The position numbers and the translations under genes were made by a program. Shown piece after piece: positions 1 to 6,867 of a stretch of DNA of 11,209 nt; position 1 is the stretch's first letter, and the number at the start of each line of letters is the position of its first letter. Source of the stretch: JACQXM01 sp964569425 (GTDB lineage: Bacteria > Planctomycetota > Phycisphaerae > UBA1845). The notes beneath the pieces were generated by a model, which searched no databases, had not been told where the DNA came from, and was given only the letters and a program-made list of their open reading frames with translations. The stretch spans positions 1-11,209 of the forward strand of contig CAZMVD010000136.1 in the NCBI GenBank assembly GCA_964569425.1. Reading direction: 5' to 3'.

Positions 1-46
1 CCGTACCACCATCATGAAGGTGGATGCCCTCGGATGGAAGATACAA

Positions 47-62
47 GGCACGAAGCCACGAA
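47..62. repeat. Octamer array, GGCACGAA type (2 units)
   Basis: Two 8-bp units in register, GGCACGAA then GCCACGAA. The same pair recurs at 11157-11172 and a four-unit version lies at 8254-8285. It is part of the intergenic short-unit repeat family seen throughout the window. No gene is visible in 1-492. Confidence 0.7.
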
Positions 63-80
63 GTTGGGGGGGGAAGGCGG

Positions 81-401
81 GAGGGGAAACGTCGAAACGC
101 CTAAAAGTCAAAAAGTCGAAATGAGAGGCAGCAGGCAGCAGAAAAGGCGAGAGGCGTGAGGCGTGAGGCGTGAGGGGAAACGTCGAAACGCCTAAAAGTC
201 AAAAAGTCGAAATGAGAGGCAACAGGCAGCAAGGCAAGGAGGCAAGGAGGCAAAAAGGCAACAAGGCAAGGAGACGGCAGAGGACGAGAGAGGCGTGAGG
301 CGGGAGGGGAAACGTCGAAACGCCTAAAAGTCAAAAAGTCGAAATGAGAGTCAGCAGGCAGCAAGGCAGCAAGGCAAGGAGGCAATAAGGCAATAAGGCG
401 G
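81..401. repeat. Intergenic repeat block: three 60-bp copies plus octamer arrays
   Basis: Three nearly identical 60-bp copies lie at 81-140, 172-231 and 304-363; copies 2 and 3 each differ from copy 1 at one base by eye. Each copy opens with GAGGGG and runs into 8-bp units of the AAACGTCG type (in copy 1: 87-94, 95-102, 103-110, 111-118, 119-126). Between and after the copies lie octamers of a second type, AGGCAAGG/AGGCAACA/AGGCAATA (232-271 and 356-401). Open frames across the block merely translate the repeats and are not believable genes. Related arrays are at 8314-8353 and 9539-9606. Confidence 0.85.
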
Positions 402-412
402 CGCTGACGTCC

Positions 413-465
413 GTGCCGCCGCTGCGGGTCAAATCCTGGCTGAGGGGAATGTTGCGGGAAGCGGG
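413..465. repeat. Dispersed element, copy 1
   Basis: This stretch begins GTGCCGCCGCTGCGGGTC and aligns without gaps to 9633-9685, with 42 of 53 positions matching by hand count. In both places it follows an AGGCAAnn octamer array in the same orientation, so it is the right end of a composite repeat. It lies just beyond the stop of the TPR gene; no U-rich terminator is evident. Confidence 0.6.
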
Positions 466-492
466 ATTGGTTGTTCCGGGGGGGGCGCGGCG

Positions 493-2364
493 CTAATCGG
501 GCGGGGGGAGTTCGTCCAACCAGCCCTGCACCTGTTCCACCATATGCTTCATGCCGATGCGGGCAAAGAGGTCGCGGGCTTCGATCCAGCGCTGACGGGC
601 AGTGTCGAGGTCGCCCCGGGTTCGCGCAATGCCCCCGAGGTTGCCCAGGCTCGAGGCCACTCCCTCAAGCCGCCCTAGCTTACGCTCGATTTCCAAGGAT
701 TCGCGGTGGAGCTTCTCGGCTGCGTCGAGGTCGCCGCGGGTTCCCGCGATAAGGCCGAGGTTGCTCAAATGGTTGGCCTGTCCCTCCAGCCTTCCGAGCC
801 TGCGGTCGATATCCAGCGCTTCGCGGTGAAGCTTTTCGGCCGCATTGAGGTCGCCGCGGGTTTGCGCGATGAGGGCGAGGTTGCCGAGCTGGGCAGCCTG
901 GCCTTCCAGTCGACCGAGCTTGCGGTTGATCTCGAGGGATTCGCGGTGGAGCTTTTCGGCCGCGACAAGGTCGCCCCGGGTATGAGCGATAATGCCGAGG
1001 TTGCCCAGACGGATAGCCTGACCTTCCGAACTTCCGAGCCTTCGGTCTATGTTCAATGCTTCGCGGTTTAGCATTTCGGCCGCGTCGAGGTTTCCGCGGA
1101 TTTCCGAGATGAGGCCGAGGTTGCCCAATTGATTTGCTTGACTTTGTAGTGAACCGAGTTTCCGAAAGGAATCCAACGCTTCGCGGAAAAGTGTCTCCGC
1201 CGCGTCGAGGTTGCCGCGGGTTTGCGCGATGACGCCGAGGTTACCCAACTGGCTGGCCTGGCCTTCCAGGCTTCCGAGGCCGCGGTAGATGTGCAACGCT
1301 TCGCGGTGCAGCTTTTCGGCCGCGTCGAGGTTGCCGCGGGATCTCGCGAGGATTCCGAGGTTGCCGAGGGTGGATGCCCGACCTTCCAGCGAACCGAGCG
1401 TTCGAAAGATGTCCAGCGCTTCACGGTAGAGTTTCTCGGCGGTGTCGAGGTCGCCACGGGTTTCCGCGTTGTTGCCTAGGTTGCCCAGGACGATTGCTTG
1501 TCCCTCGGTGTCCGAAGTTTGAACGAAATGCTCCTTCGCCTCCACCAACATCGCTTCCGCCTGCGCCAGCTTGCCATACTGTTTTTCCAATGACGCCAGG
1601 CTGACCAGGGTGTACGCGTACCCACGTGGATCGAGACCGCCGCCGGTGAGACGCAGGGATTGATGAAGCGCCGTACGCGCGCGGTCGAGTTCGCCCTCTT
1701 TGCGGTACAGGCTGCCCAACTCGCGCTGCCAGCGCGCCGCGGCCGTGGCGAGTTGGGGGGAGAGCGGTTCAGCCAGTTCCGCGAGGCGCTTTTCCAGTTC
1801 CTCGATCCGCGCGCGGAGGTTGGCCGGTTTAATGGTCGCGACATCCGCGCGCGGCGCGACCGGTTCGCCGCCCGGCAGCGTGACCGGTTCGAAGAGGAAC
1901 GTGTGGCTGCGGTAGCGCACCCAGTCGGGGGCGTGGCGGAACAGCAGCACGGCCGCTTGCTTGTCGACCAGAAACAGCAGCGGGCGCTGGAAAGCCGTCG
2001 GCCAGTGCTCGCGGGTGGCGTTCAGAAGCCGGGCCCGGCGGATGTGCTCCTGCTCCTGGTCTTCCCCGGCGGCGCGGAGCCAGCGTTCCAGCCCGGTGAC
2101 GGCCACGCTGTGCGGTTGGTCGGAAGCGGCGTCGCGCGCGACTTGCGCGATAACGTCCGGCGCGTCGGGAGACAAGTCCACAGTGGTCAAATCGGGGACG
2201 GCGTAGCGAAGCTGTTTGAGGACTTCCTGCTGAAGCACCTCGCCGCCGCACTCGGCGATGGCCAGTGAGAAGGCGCCGGCGGAAAGCTCCAGCCAGCGGA
2301 CGGCGACATCCAGTTCGGCCTGGTGCGATTCCTGCCAGACAGATGAGGTAAGGTGGCGGATCAT
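493..2364 (-). CDS. TPR-repeat protein with N-terminal NTPase-associated-like domain
   Basis: About 623 residues, probably a protein-interaction or sensing partner of the ATPase encoded just upstream. Residues 1-170 form a non-TPR domain with a conserved-looking LLNATRE stretch (about 113-119) and APDWVRYRS (about 145-153). From memory, such domains sit in front of TPRs in proteins paired with AAA-type ATPases; I see no Walker A in it. Two weaker TPRs follow, then eight near-perfect 40-residue TPRs (about 286-605) with the core LGNLGxIAxTRGxLDAAEKLHREAL. The 40-residue length resembles kinesin-light-chain or MalT-like TPRs rather than the classic 34. No signal peptide or membrane segment is seen. 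The ATG at 2364 lies 13 nt after the ATPase stop; a TTG at 2400 would give 635 residues and a 23-nt overlap. Neither has a good Shine-Dalgarno, so coupled translation is likely. The TPR call is secure, the function unknown. Confidence 0.87.
   Translation of the reverse strand: MIRHLTSSVWQESHQAELDVAVRWLELSAGAFSLAIAECGGEVLQQEVLKQLRYAVPDLTTVDLSPDAPDVIAQVARDAASDQPHSVAVTGLERWLRAAGEDQEQEHIRRARLLNATREHWPTAFQRPLLFLVDKQAAVLLFRHAPDWVRYRSHTFLFEPVTLPGGEPVAPRADVATIKPANLRARIEELEKRLAELAEPLSPQLATAAARWQRELGSLYRKEGELDRARTALHQSLRLTGGGLDPRGYAYTLVSLASLEKQYGKLAQAEAMLVEAKEHFVQTSDTEGQAIVLGNLGNNAETRGDLDTAEKLYREALDIFRTLGSLEGRASTLGNLGILARSRGNLDAAEKLHREALHIYRGLGSLEGQASQLGNLGVIAQTRGNLDAAETLFREALDSFRKLGSLQSQANQLGNLGLISEIRGNLDAAEMLNREALNIDRRLGSSEGQAIRLGNLGIIAHTRGDLVAAEKLHRESLEINRKLGRLEGQAAQLGNLALIAQTRGDLNAAEKLHREALDIDRRLGRLEGQANHLSNLGLIAGTRGDLDAAEKLHRESLEIERKLGRLEGVASSLGNLGGIARTRGDLDTARQRWIEARDLFARIGMKHMVEQVQGWLDELPPPD
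550..1509 (-). repeat. Eight 120-bp tandem repeats encoding TPRs
   Basis: Eight consecutive in-frame 120-bp units encode the eight 40-residue TPRs. Similarity is visible at DNA as well as protein level: phrases such as TCGAGGTTGCCGCGGGTTT recur at the same place in successive units. This suggests recent tandem duplication or gene conversion, and copy number may vary between strains. Short-read assembly could miscount the units. Confidence 0.85.
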
Positions 2365-2377
2365 GAGCGCAACGTAT

Positions 2378-3664
2378 TCAAGCCGGGTGGTCCAGGTCAA
2401 TCGCCGGATTGGGGCGGTACCATTCGTCGCCGTTGAGGTATTGGAGGAGCGCGCGGCTTTCGAGCAGTTCGCCGATCAGCTTTTCGCGACCTTCGTCCGG
2501 GCGTGCGACTTGCCCGCCATCGGCCGCTTCTTTGAGAATGGTCACGTGTGCCTCGCGAAGCCACACGTAGTCGCGCGCCGATTCCGCGCGGAGCGTGGCG
2601 ATCATGTCGGCCCGGATGGGAAGCGACCGGGCCATGCCGCGACGGATGAGCTGCATCAACTCGAACGGCTGGCCGCCGCTGAGGCGGACGATCTCATCGC
2701 GGGTGCCCTCTGAATCGAACAGGGTCTTGAACTTCGAGTTAGCATGAACGATGCGTTTATCGATGATGTCGCGGAACGCCTGCAACCCCGCGGGATCGTC
2801 GTCCTCGTTCGGCGGACGTTGTTGAACCCTGGTCATGGGAAGGACGGTGACGGTTCCGCCGTACCACTTGCTGATTTCGGGGCGATGATGCGAATAGGCT
2901 AATTCCAGAGGCATGGAATAGACGACGTGGCAACCGAGGCCGGTAAGCTGGGCGGCGCGATGGATGAAGAGGTTCTCAGCCAGTGAGCAACGGGCGGCGT
3001 CCATCGGGCGGCGCGCGATCTTGTCCAAGTCGTCCACGAGGATCACAAGGCCGCCGTACTTCTTCTTCGAGAGCTTCAGGACCGCTTCGCCGATCAGTTC
3101 GTTGGCCGCGACCATCCAGTTGCCGGCGTCGGGTTCGAAGACTTTGCGGAGTTCGGCTCGGGCGTCGGGACTGCCCTTGATGGTGACGGCCAGTTCTCCG
3201 AACATGTCCGGCAGCTTGATGCCCTCCAGCTTCACGGGGGACTTCAACGCCTTGTACAGTCTGGTTACGCGGTCCTTGAAGTAGGCCGGCTTCAGGTTGA
3301 TCTTTTCCCGTTCCTGCAAATCCACCACGCTTCGCCGCAGGACGCCGACCAGGACGTCGAGAAAATCGACGTCGTTGACGTCGATTTCTTCGCGCAGGTC
3401 GCAATAGACGCAGAAGTGGCGCGGGGCCTCCGATTCCAACCGGGTTTTGAGAGCGAATAGTTCCGTCGACTTGCCGCTGCCGCGATGGCCGGCAAGGACC
3501 AGTTGCACGGGGCGCTGCGCGAGCACGAGTTGACTGTGGAGTTTCTTGACCACGCCCTCTGCGTCGCCACGGCAGCGATCGAGGTCGACGCGCAGGTCTT
3601 TGGTATCGGCTTTGAGCGGGAGTACGTCGAACGCCTGGTAGAGTCGCCTCGCTTCGTCGTTCAT
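2378..3664 (-). CDS. P-loop ATPase (AAA/STAND-like), partner of the TPR protein
   Basis: A 428-residue P-loop NTPase. Walker A is GHRGSGKST (59-67) and Walker B is LVILVDDLDK (206-215), with acidic D211/D212. VVYSMP (247-252) sits where a sensor-1 strand would be, and SGGQPFEL near the C-terminal third resembles the GGxP element that precedes the lid or winged-helix part of STAND and ORC-like ATPases. The opening residues (RRLYQAFDVLPLKADTKD) look like the start of a family of stand-alone ATPases that, from memory, is often encoded beside TPR genes. No effector domain (nuclease, TIR, protease) or membrane segment is seen. It is first in a two-gene operon and 13 nt from the TPR gene, so a shared complex is likely. 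The ATG at 3664 has no clear Shine-Dalgarno but a TAGAAT 6 nt upstream. The ATPase call is firm; signalling, transcriptional or defence roles are all open. Confidence 0.88.
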   Translation of the reverse strand: MNDEARRLYQAFDVLPLKADTKDLRVDLDRCRGDAEGVVKKLHSQLVLAQRPVQLVLAGHRGSGKSTELFALKTRLESEAPRHFCVYCDLREEIDVNDVDFLDVLVGVLRRSVVDLQEREKINLKPAYFKDRVTRLYKALKSPVKLEGIKLPDMFGELAVTIKGSPDARAELRKVFEPDAGNWMVAANELIGEAVLKLSKKKYGGLVILVDDLDKIARRPMDAARCSLAENLFIHRAAQLTGLGCHVVYSMPLELAYSHHRPEISKWYGGTVTVLPMTRVQQRPPNEDDDPAGLQAFRDIIDKRIVHANSKFKTLFDSEGTRDEIVRLSGGQPFELMQLIRRGMARSLPIRADMIATLRAESARDYVWLREAHVTILKEAADGGQVARPDEGREKLIGELLESRALLQYLNGDEWYRPNPAIDLDHPA

Positions 3665-3670
3665 GGTTCT

Positions 3671-3676
3671 ATTCTA
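3671..3676 (-). promoter_or_regulatory. Candidate -10 hexamer for the ATPase/TPR operon
   Basis: Read on the minus strand this is TAGAAT, 6 nt before the ATG at 3664. That spacing would place the transcript start at or next to the start codon, a leaderless arrangement consistent with the missing Shine-Dalgarno. No convincing -35 lies 17 nt upstream, so this is a weak call. Confidence 0.35.
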
Positions 3677-3772
3677 CTCGGTTTGTGCCGGGCCGGGGAG
3701 AGCCCCGAGGGGCCGTGAAGGCCGATTGAGCACGGCCGCGGGGATGTACCAGGCCGACCGGCGGTCGAGGGT

Positions 3773-3809
3773 GGGGATTGTGGGGGTGGTGGATTCACAG
3801 GGGTGGGGG
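3773..3809 (+). other. Potential G-quadruplex
   Basis: Four runs of four or five G lie at 3773-3776, 3782-3786, 3800-3803 and 3805-3809, with loops of 5, 13 and 1 nt. The cluster is in the divergent intergenic region and its last two runs fall in the spacer of the candidate plus-strand promoter. The long middle loop makes folding uncertain. Confidence 0.35.
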
Positions 3810-3822
3810 TGGCGGATAAGAT
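3794..3822 (+). promoter_or_regulatory. Candidate sigma70-type promoter for the exported-protein gene
   Basis: TTCACA (3794-3799), a 17-nt G-rich spacer and TAAGAT (3817-3822). The -35 matches 5 of 6 and the -10 matches 4 of 6 consensus bases. It would give a leader of roughly 100 nt to the ATG at 3927. Confidence 0.4.
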
Positions 3823-3926
3823 CGGCGGGCGTCGGTGATTTGCGAGGCGTGGGCTGGTCGGCGCGGCGCAACTGAGGCTTGCGGCGCGGCGGCGCGTCGC
3901 TGGTTCTGCGAGTTCGGAGCATGGTC

Positions 3927-4706
3927 ATGAAATCATTTTTTGATCGTAGGCTGGCCGTTTTGTTTTTCGCGGCGTTGGGTTGCGCGGCGTGGGGGGGGGG
4001 TCCGACATTTACGTTGGAGGCGGTGGTGGTGAACGGGCGGCCGGTGCGGGGCGGGCCGACGGCGACGCTGGGGGCGCTGCCGGGGGACTTGATCGGGGTG
4101 GAGGTGAATGTTCGGGACTGGTCGCCGAATGGGGAGAAGCTGTACGCGTACCAGGTGCAGCTTGACCTGGCTTCGTTCACGAGCGGGCCGCGGGGTTTCA
4201 TCGAGCCGGATGGGTATGAGGCGACGCAGCAGAAAGAGGACACGGTGAATCCGGAGGCGATGTATGTGGACACGGGGCATGCGCGGTATGTGCACAAGGA
4301 CCTGAAGGCGGTGGCGCCGGCGAACACGCGGGACGAGGAGTATCGGGTGGCGAGTGTGATGTTGCCGCAGGATGGTCCGGTGAGTCCGCAGGATGGGACG
4401 AAGTCTTACTGTGCGACGATTCAGTATCGGGTATCGGAGAATGCGGAGGGTCGGTTCACGCTGGCGCTGAAGGAAGGGGACGACTTCAGCGGATTGCGGG
4501 AGCCGCCGGGCAAGTCGATTCTGCCGGTGGCGCTGGAGCCGCTGGCGGTGGTGGTGCCGGGGATGAAGGATGGGGGATACCTGTCGCTGGTGGTGGATCG
4601 GATGAACGACGAGCGGGTGGCGATGGTGGTGGATCCGCGGCGGCGGGCGCCGGGGGCGGCGCCGGATGCGGGGCGGGTGATTGCGCGGATGAACGGGGGA
4701 GAATAG
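3927..4706 (+). CDS. Exported protein of unknown function, possibly cohesin-like
   Basis: A 259-residue protein. The N-terminus has two arginines (R7, R8), a hydrophobic core LAVLFFAALGCAAW and small residues, which is a typical Sec signal ending near residues 23-25. C19 follows A-L-G, which only partly fits a lipobox, so a lipoprotein is possible but unlikely. The mature start (LEAVVVNG, then GDLIGVEVNVRDW and YAYQVQLD at about 53-80) reads like a beta-sandwich of the cohesin-like kind found in planctomycete extracellular proteins; this is inference from pattern. No PEP-CTERM or sortase tail is seen. GGAG at 3916-3919 stands 7 nt before the ATG at 3927, so I prefer it to the ATG at 3921 (1-nt spacing) or the TTG at 3879. 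It is transcribed away from the ATPase/TPR operon and stands alone. Confidence 0.72.
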   Translation: MKSFFDRRLAVLFFAALGCAAWGGGPTFTLEAVVVNGRPVRGGPTATLGALPGDLIGVEVNVRDWSPNGEKLYAYQVQLDLASFTSGPRGFIEPDGYEATQQKEDTVNPEAMYVDTGHARYVHKDLKAVAPANTRDEEYRVASVMLPQDGPVSPQDGTKSYCATIQYRVSENAEGRFTLALKEGDDFSGLREPPGKSILPVALEPLAVVVPGMKDGGYLSLVVDRMNDERVAMVVDPRRRAPGAAPDAGRVIARMNGGE

Positions 4707-4774
4707 GCGGCATCGTACCCCATCGGGGTGTGGCCGGTGTTCGTGCCGGGTGTCTGTTTGGATTTGCAGGCTCC

Positions 4775-4793
4775 ACAACTCCTTCAGAGTTGT
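4775..4793. repeat. Small inverted repeat (7-bp arms)
   Basis: ACAACTC and GAGTTGT pair around a CTTCA loop. It lies about 70 bp beyond the stop at 4706. No U-tract follows, so it is not a standard intrinsic terminator, though it could protect an mRNA 3' end. Confidence 0.6.
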
Positions 4794-4812
4794 TCTTTGG
4801 CGGGTCCGTTAT

Positions 4813-4843
4813 CCCTGGGTAGCCGCTGCGCGGCAACCCAGGG
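4813..4843. repeat. Long hairpin (8 bp + 5 bp, one A:A mismatch)
   Basis: The outer arms CCCTGGGT (4813-4820) and ACCCAGGG (4836-4843) enclose inner arms GCCGC (4822-4826) and GCGGC (4830-4834) with a TGC loop. It is the strongest hairpin in the window. I recall similar hairpins as dispersed intergenic repeats in planctomycete genomes, but that is memory. There is no U-tract, so a REP-like or RNA-stability role is likelier than intrinsic termination. Confidence 0.75.
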
Positions 4844-4854
4844 CTGATATCCAT

Positions 4855-5032
4855 AACGCCTTCGGCGTAAGGGCAAGGCCGAACATCGCACGTCGCGTTG
4901 CGGTAGTCCAAATCTCGAATTCGTAACGCCTTCGGGGTCAAGGGAAGTTTGAGCATCGCGCGTGGCGTTGCGGCAGTCGAAAGCTGAGTTTTTCGTAGCG
5001 GCTTCGGCGTAAAGGCAAGACGGAAGGTGGGC
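4855..5032. repeat. 70-72 bp tandem unit, three copies
   Basis: Copies start at 4855, 4925 and 4997 (periods 70 and 72); the third is partial. Each starts with a short TTC-loop hairpin of the type ACGCC-TTC-GGCGT, then a GGCAAG-like segment. The first two continue with ATCGCrCGTsGCGTTGCGG and end near TTCGT. The copies have diverged, but the hairpin top is retained best. The function is unknown; a structured RNA or REP-like array is possible. Confidence 0.7.
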
Positions 5033-5088
5033 CCTCGCCGGGGGCGCGGCCGCGGCGGCGTCCCCGGCGAAGGGATGGCAGGACCGGA

Positions 5089-5170
5089 TGTCGAATGTCG
5101 AACGTCGAATGTCGAACGTCGAATGTCGAATGTCGAATGTCGAATGTCGAATGGCGAATGGCGAATGGCG
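5089..5170. repeat. Heptamer array TGTCGAA, 11.7 units
   Basis: Eleven full 7-bp units plus five bases lie in perfect register: TGTCGAA is the main unit, with CGTCGAA at 5103 and 5117 and TGGCGAA at 5152 and 5159. Seven bases times three gives a seven-residue protein period, so any frame across it yields a spurious periodic peptide. Related heptamer arrays are at 6840, 10303 and 11116. Confidence 0.9.
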
Positions 5171-5248
5171 CGGCGGCGCGGCCGGGTGCCGTTAGACGGC
5201 GCCGCGCGGGGGTTGCACCCAGCGGTCGGTTGAGATGGCGGTCTTGGT

Positions 5249-6700
5249 TCATGTTGCGGGGGTCCTGTCTGCGTTGAGGCTGGGGGGGGGCGCGCCGGCG
5301 GGGGGGGCGGGGATTTTTCGGCGTTTCCAGAGGTAATAGACGGGGCGGGCGGCGATGAGTCCGCGGAAGGTGCGCGCCAGGGTGTAGGGCGCCTGTTGTG
5401 CCACGCGCTTGTCACCGCCGCCGGTGGTGGCGGCGTACCAGGCGCGGACGGCGGCGGCGACGATTTCGCGGACGTCGCGGCGGCGGCAGGCGAGGGCGAG
5501 GAAGTCGCGGGCGAGGGGATCGACGCCGAGGGCGCGGAGGCGTTCGAGGGCGGCGGCGCGGGCGGGGGGCAGGGCGCAGGCGCCGATGCGGGTCATGCCG
5601 GCTTTTTCGAAGACGGGGTGAAAGGCGCCCAGGGCGGCGAGGCACTCGACGAACGGCGTGCCAAGTCGTGGCATTGTCTGGCGGACGAGGGCGTGGCCGA
5701 GTCCGCAGCCGCGGAGGTCGGGGTGGATGACCAAGCGGCGGAGGATGCGGAGGTCGCGGTTGAGACGGTCGGGTCGGCGGAGGAACCAGCCGTTGGTGGC
5801 GCGGTTGCGGTGGGCGAGTTCGAGGGGGGCGAAGGCGTAGACGACGACGCCGAGGGGGGTGTGGCGGGCGCGATCGCGGAGGAGGAAGACGCGATCGACG
5901 AAGCCGAGTTCGCCGGTGGGGCGGTAGTGCATGGCGGCGAAGGCGTCGTAATCGCGTTTGCCGGCGAGGACGATTTCGAGGCGGCGGCGGAGGCTGAAGC
6001 GGGGACGGGCGGGGACGGGGGGGCGTTCGACGGTGCAGCGGGCGGGGGCGGCGAAGCGGACGACGACGTCGGGGTGGAGGTCGGTGGTGACATAGTCGTG
6101 GCACCCGGCGAGGACGGCGCACAGGCCGCGGGCGCGGAGCAGGCGGGCGAGGTTGAAGCTGAGGGCGCGGGCGAGGCGGGGGTGGAGGGCGGAGCAGAAC
6201 TCGTCGCACAGCAAGGGGGCGGCGCCGGCGGCGTGGCGATGGCCGGCGAGGGCGGCGGCGAGGCGGACGCGGAATTGCTCGCCGTCGGAGAGCTGATCGA
6301 AGCGGCGGAGCCAGAGTTGTGGTTCGGAGAGGCCGCAGGCGGTGAGGATTTGCGCGGCGGCGGAGAGGCCGGCGGCGGGGGCGATGAGGTCGATGACCGC
6401 CGACTCGGAGCGGAAGCTGATACGGTCAACCCGGCAGGCGGCGGGGCACTGGGCGGCGATGGCCTCGAGGGCGGAGGATTTTCCGCTGCCGGAGGGTCCG
6501 GTGAGGAAGATGATGGTGCCGGGGGCGAGGGGGAGACGGATGGGTGGTACGACGGGGAGCGGTCCGATCTGGTGGGGGATTCCGAAGGCGAGGCCAACGG
6601 CGGCAGTGCGGGGCGAGGGTTTGGGCGGGTGCAGGATGCGGGTGGCGGCAAGGTTGACGGGGGCGGGGGGTGCGTCGGCGGTTGGTTGAGTGGCGGACAT
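5249..6700 (-). CDS. ABC-type ATPase fused to a GNAT acetyltransferase domain
   Basis: A 483-residue cytosolic fusion. The ABC half has Walker A GPSGSGKSS (68-76), signature LSDGEQ (137-142), Walker B PLLCDEF (162-168), a D-loop-like SALH and a switch histidine at 201 (AGCHDY). The LSDGE form and lack of membrane segments place it nearer to UvrA/SMC/Rad50-like or soluble ABC proteins than to transporters. The second half contains a GNAT acetyl-CoA motif, RRLVIHPDLRGCGLG (about 321-335), followed by CLAALGAFHPVFEKAGM, the usual late GNAT helix-strand part. The arrangement matches, from memory, COG2401 (ABC-type ATPase fused to an acetyltransferase, MK0520-like). Its substrate is unknown to me. 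The ATG at 6700 has AGGA 9 nt upstream (6710-6713), so I prefer it to the TTG at 6787, which lies inside the promoter. It is monocistronic. An open frame runs through most of it on the other strand because of extreme GC codon bias. Confidence 0.87.
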   Translation of the reverse strand: MSATQPTADAPPAPVNLAATRILHPPKPSPRTAAVGLAFGIPHQIGPLPVVPPIRLPLAPGTIIFLTGPSGSGKSSALEAIAAQCPAACRVDRISFRSESAVIDLIAPAAGLSAAAQILTACGLSEPQLWLRRFDQLSDGEQFRVRLAAALAGHRHAAGAAPLLCDEFCSALHPRLARALSFNLARLLRARGLCAVLAGCHDYVTTDLHPDVVVRFAAPARCTVERPPVPARPRFSLRRRLEIVLAGKRDYDAFAAMHYRPTGELGFVDRVFLLRDRARHTPLGVVVYAFAPLELAHRNRATNGWFLRRPDRLNRDLRILRRLVIHPDLRGCGLGHALVRQTMPRLGTPFVECLAALGAFHPVFEKAGMTRIGACALPPARAAALERLRALGVDPLARDFLALACRRRDVREIVAAAVRAWYAATTGGGDKRVAQQAPYTLARTFRGLIAARPVYYLWKRRKIPAPPAGAPPPSLNADRTPAT

Positions 6701-6758
6701 GGGCGTTTTTCCTTTGTGCTGATTCGCGCGGGCGGCGAGCCCGGCGCTACCGAACAAT

Positions 6759-6815
6759 ATCCTAACCGATGGATTATTGGTTGTCAATATTAATTTGCAA
6801 TTTTTTATTGTTTTC
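6759..6815 (-). promoter_or_regulatory. Sigma70-type promoter with A/T-rich upstream tract for the ABC-GNAT gene
   Basis: Read on the minus strand, TTGACA (6787-6782), a 17-nt spacer and TAGGAT (6764-6759). The -35 is perfect. Directly upstream, 6788-6815 is strongly A/T-rich against a GC-rich background, like an UP element. The leader to the ATG at 6700 would be about 50 nt and contains the AGGA ribosome site. Confidence 0.7.
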
Positions 6816-6839
6816 GGGTTGGTACGGGGAGGGGTGGGA

Positions 6840-6867
6840 ATTGCGGATTGCGGATTTCGGATTTCGG
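6840..6867. repeat. Heptamer array, four units (ATTGCGG/ATTTCGG)
   Basis: Two ATTGCGG units then two ATTTCGG units in register. It belongs to the same 7-bp family as the arrays at 5089, 10303 and 11116. The rest of 6868-7039 is G/A-rich low-complexity sequence with no gene or terminator that I can support. Confidence 0.75.

Larger units (their letters stand above)
4707..5248. other. 542-bp intergenic region without a convincing gene
   Basis: From left to right it holds two hairpins (4775-4793, 4813-4843), three copies of a 70-72 bp unit from 4855, a GC-rich stretch at about 5030-5085 and a heptamer array (5089-5170). Reading frames through it have repeat-derived, proline- and arginine-rich composition and no start context, so I call none. 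It lies between the 3' ends of two converging genes. Confidence 0.7.

Noticed and set aside
101..385. A 94-codon minus-strand frame
   Set aside because: It only translates the 60-bp repeats and octamers.
81..401. CRISPR array
   Set aside because: Three 60-bp repeats are 91 and 132 bp apart, with spacers that are themselves repetitive; no cas genes are present.
420..440. tRNA T-arm-like GGTCAAATCC
   Set aside because: The flanking bases do not form a T-stem and no acceptor, D-arm or anticodon arm could be drawn.
4813..4843. Intrinsic terminator for the exported-protein gene
   Set aside because: The stem is strong but no U-tract follows on either strand and it lies over 100 bp from the stop.
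4938..5415. Periodic peptides (HSTFDIR-type heptads) from the heptamer array
   Set aside because: The period follows arithmetically from 7-bp units; there is no start signal and no domain, so the array is non-coding.
5396..6793. A 465-codon open frame on the plus strand opposite the ABC-GNAT gene
   Set aside because: Its product is almost only G, A, E, V and D, with no motif. It is the complement of a gene with extreme GC codon bias, and the minus-strand frame has full ABC and GNAT motifs.
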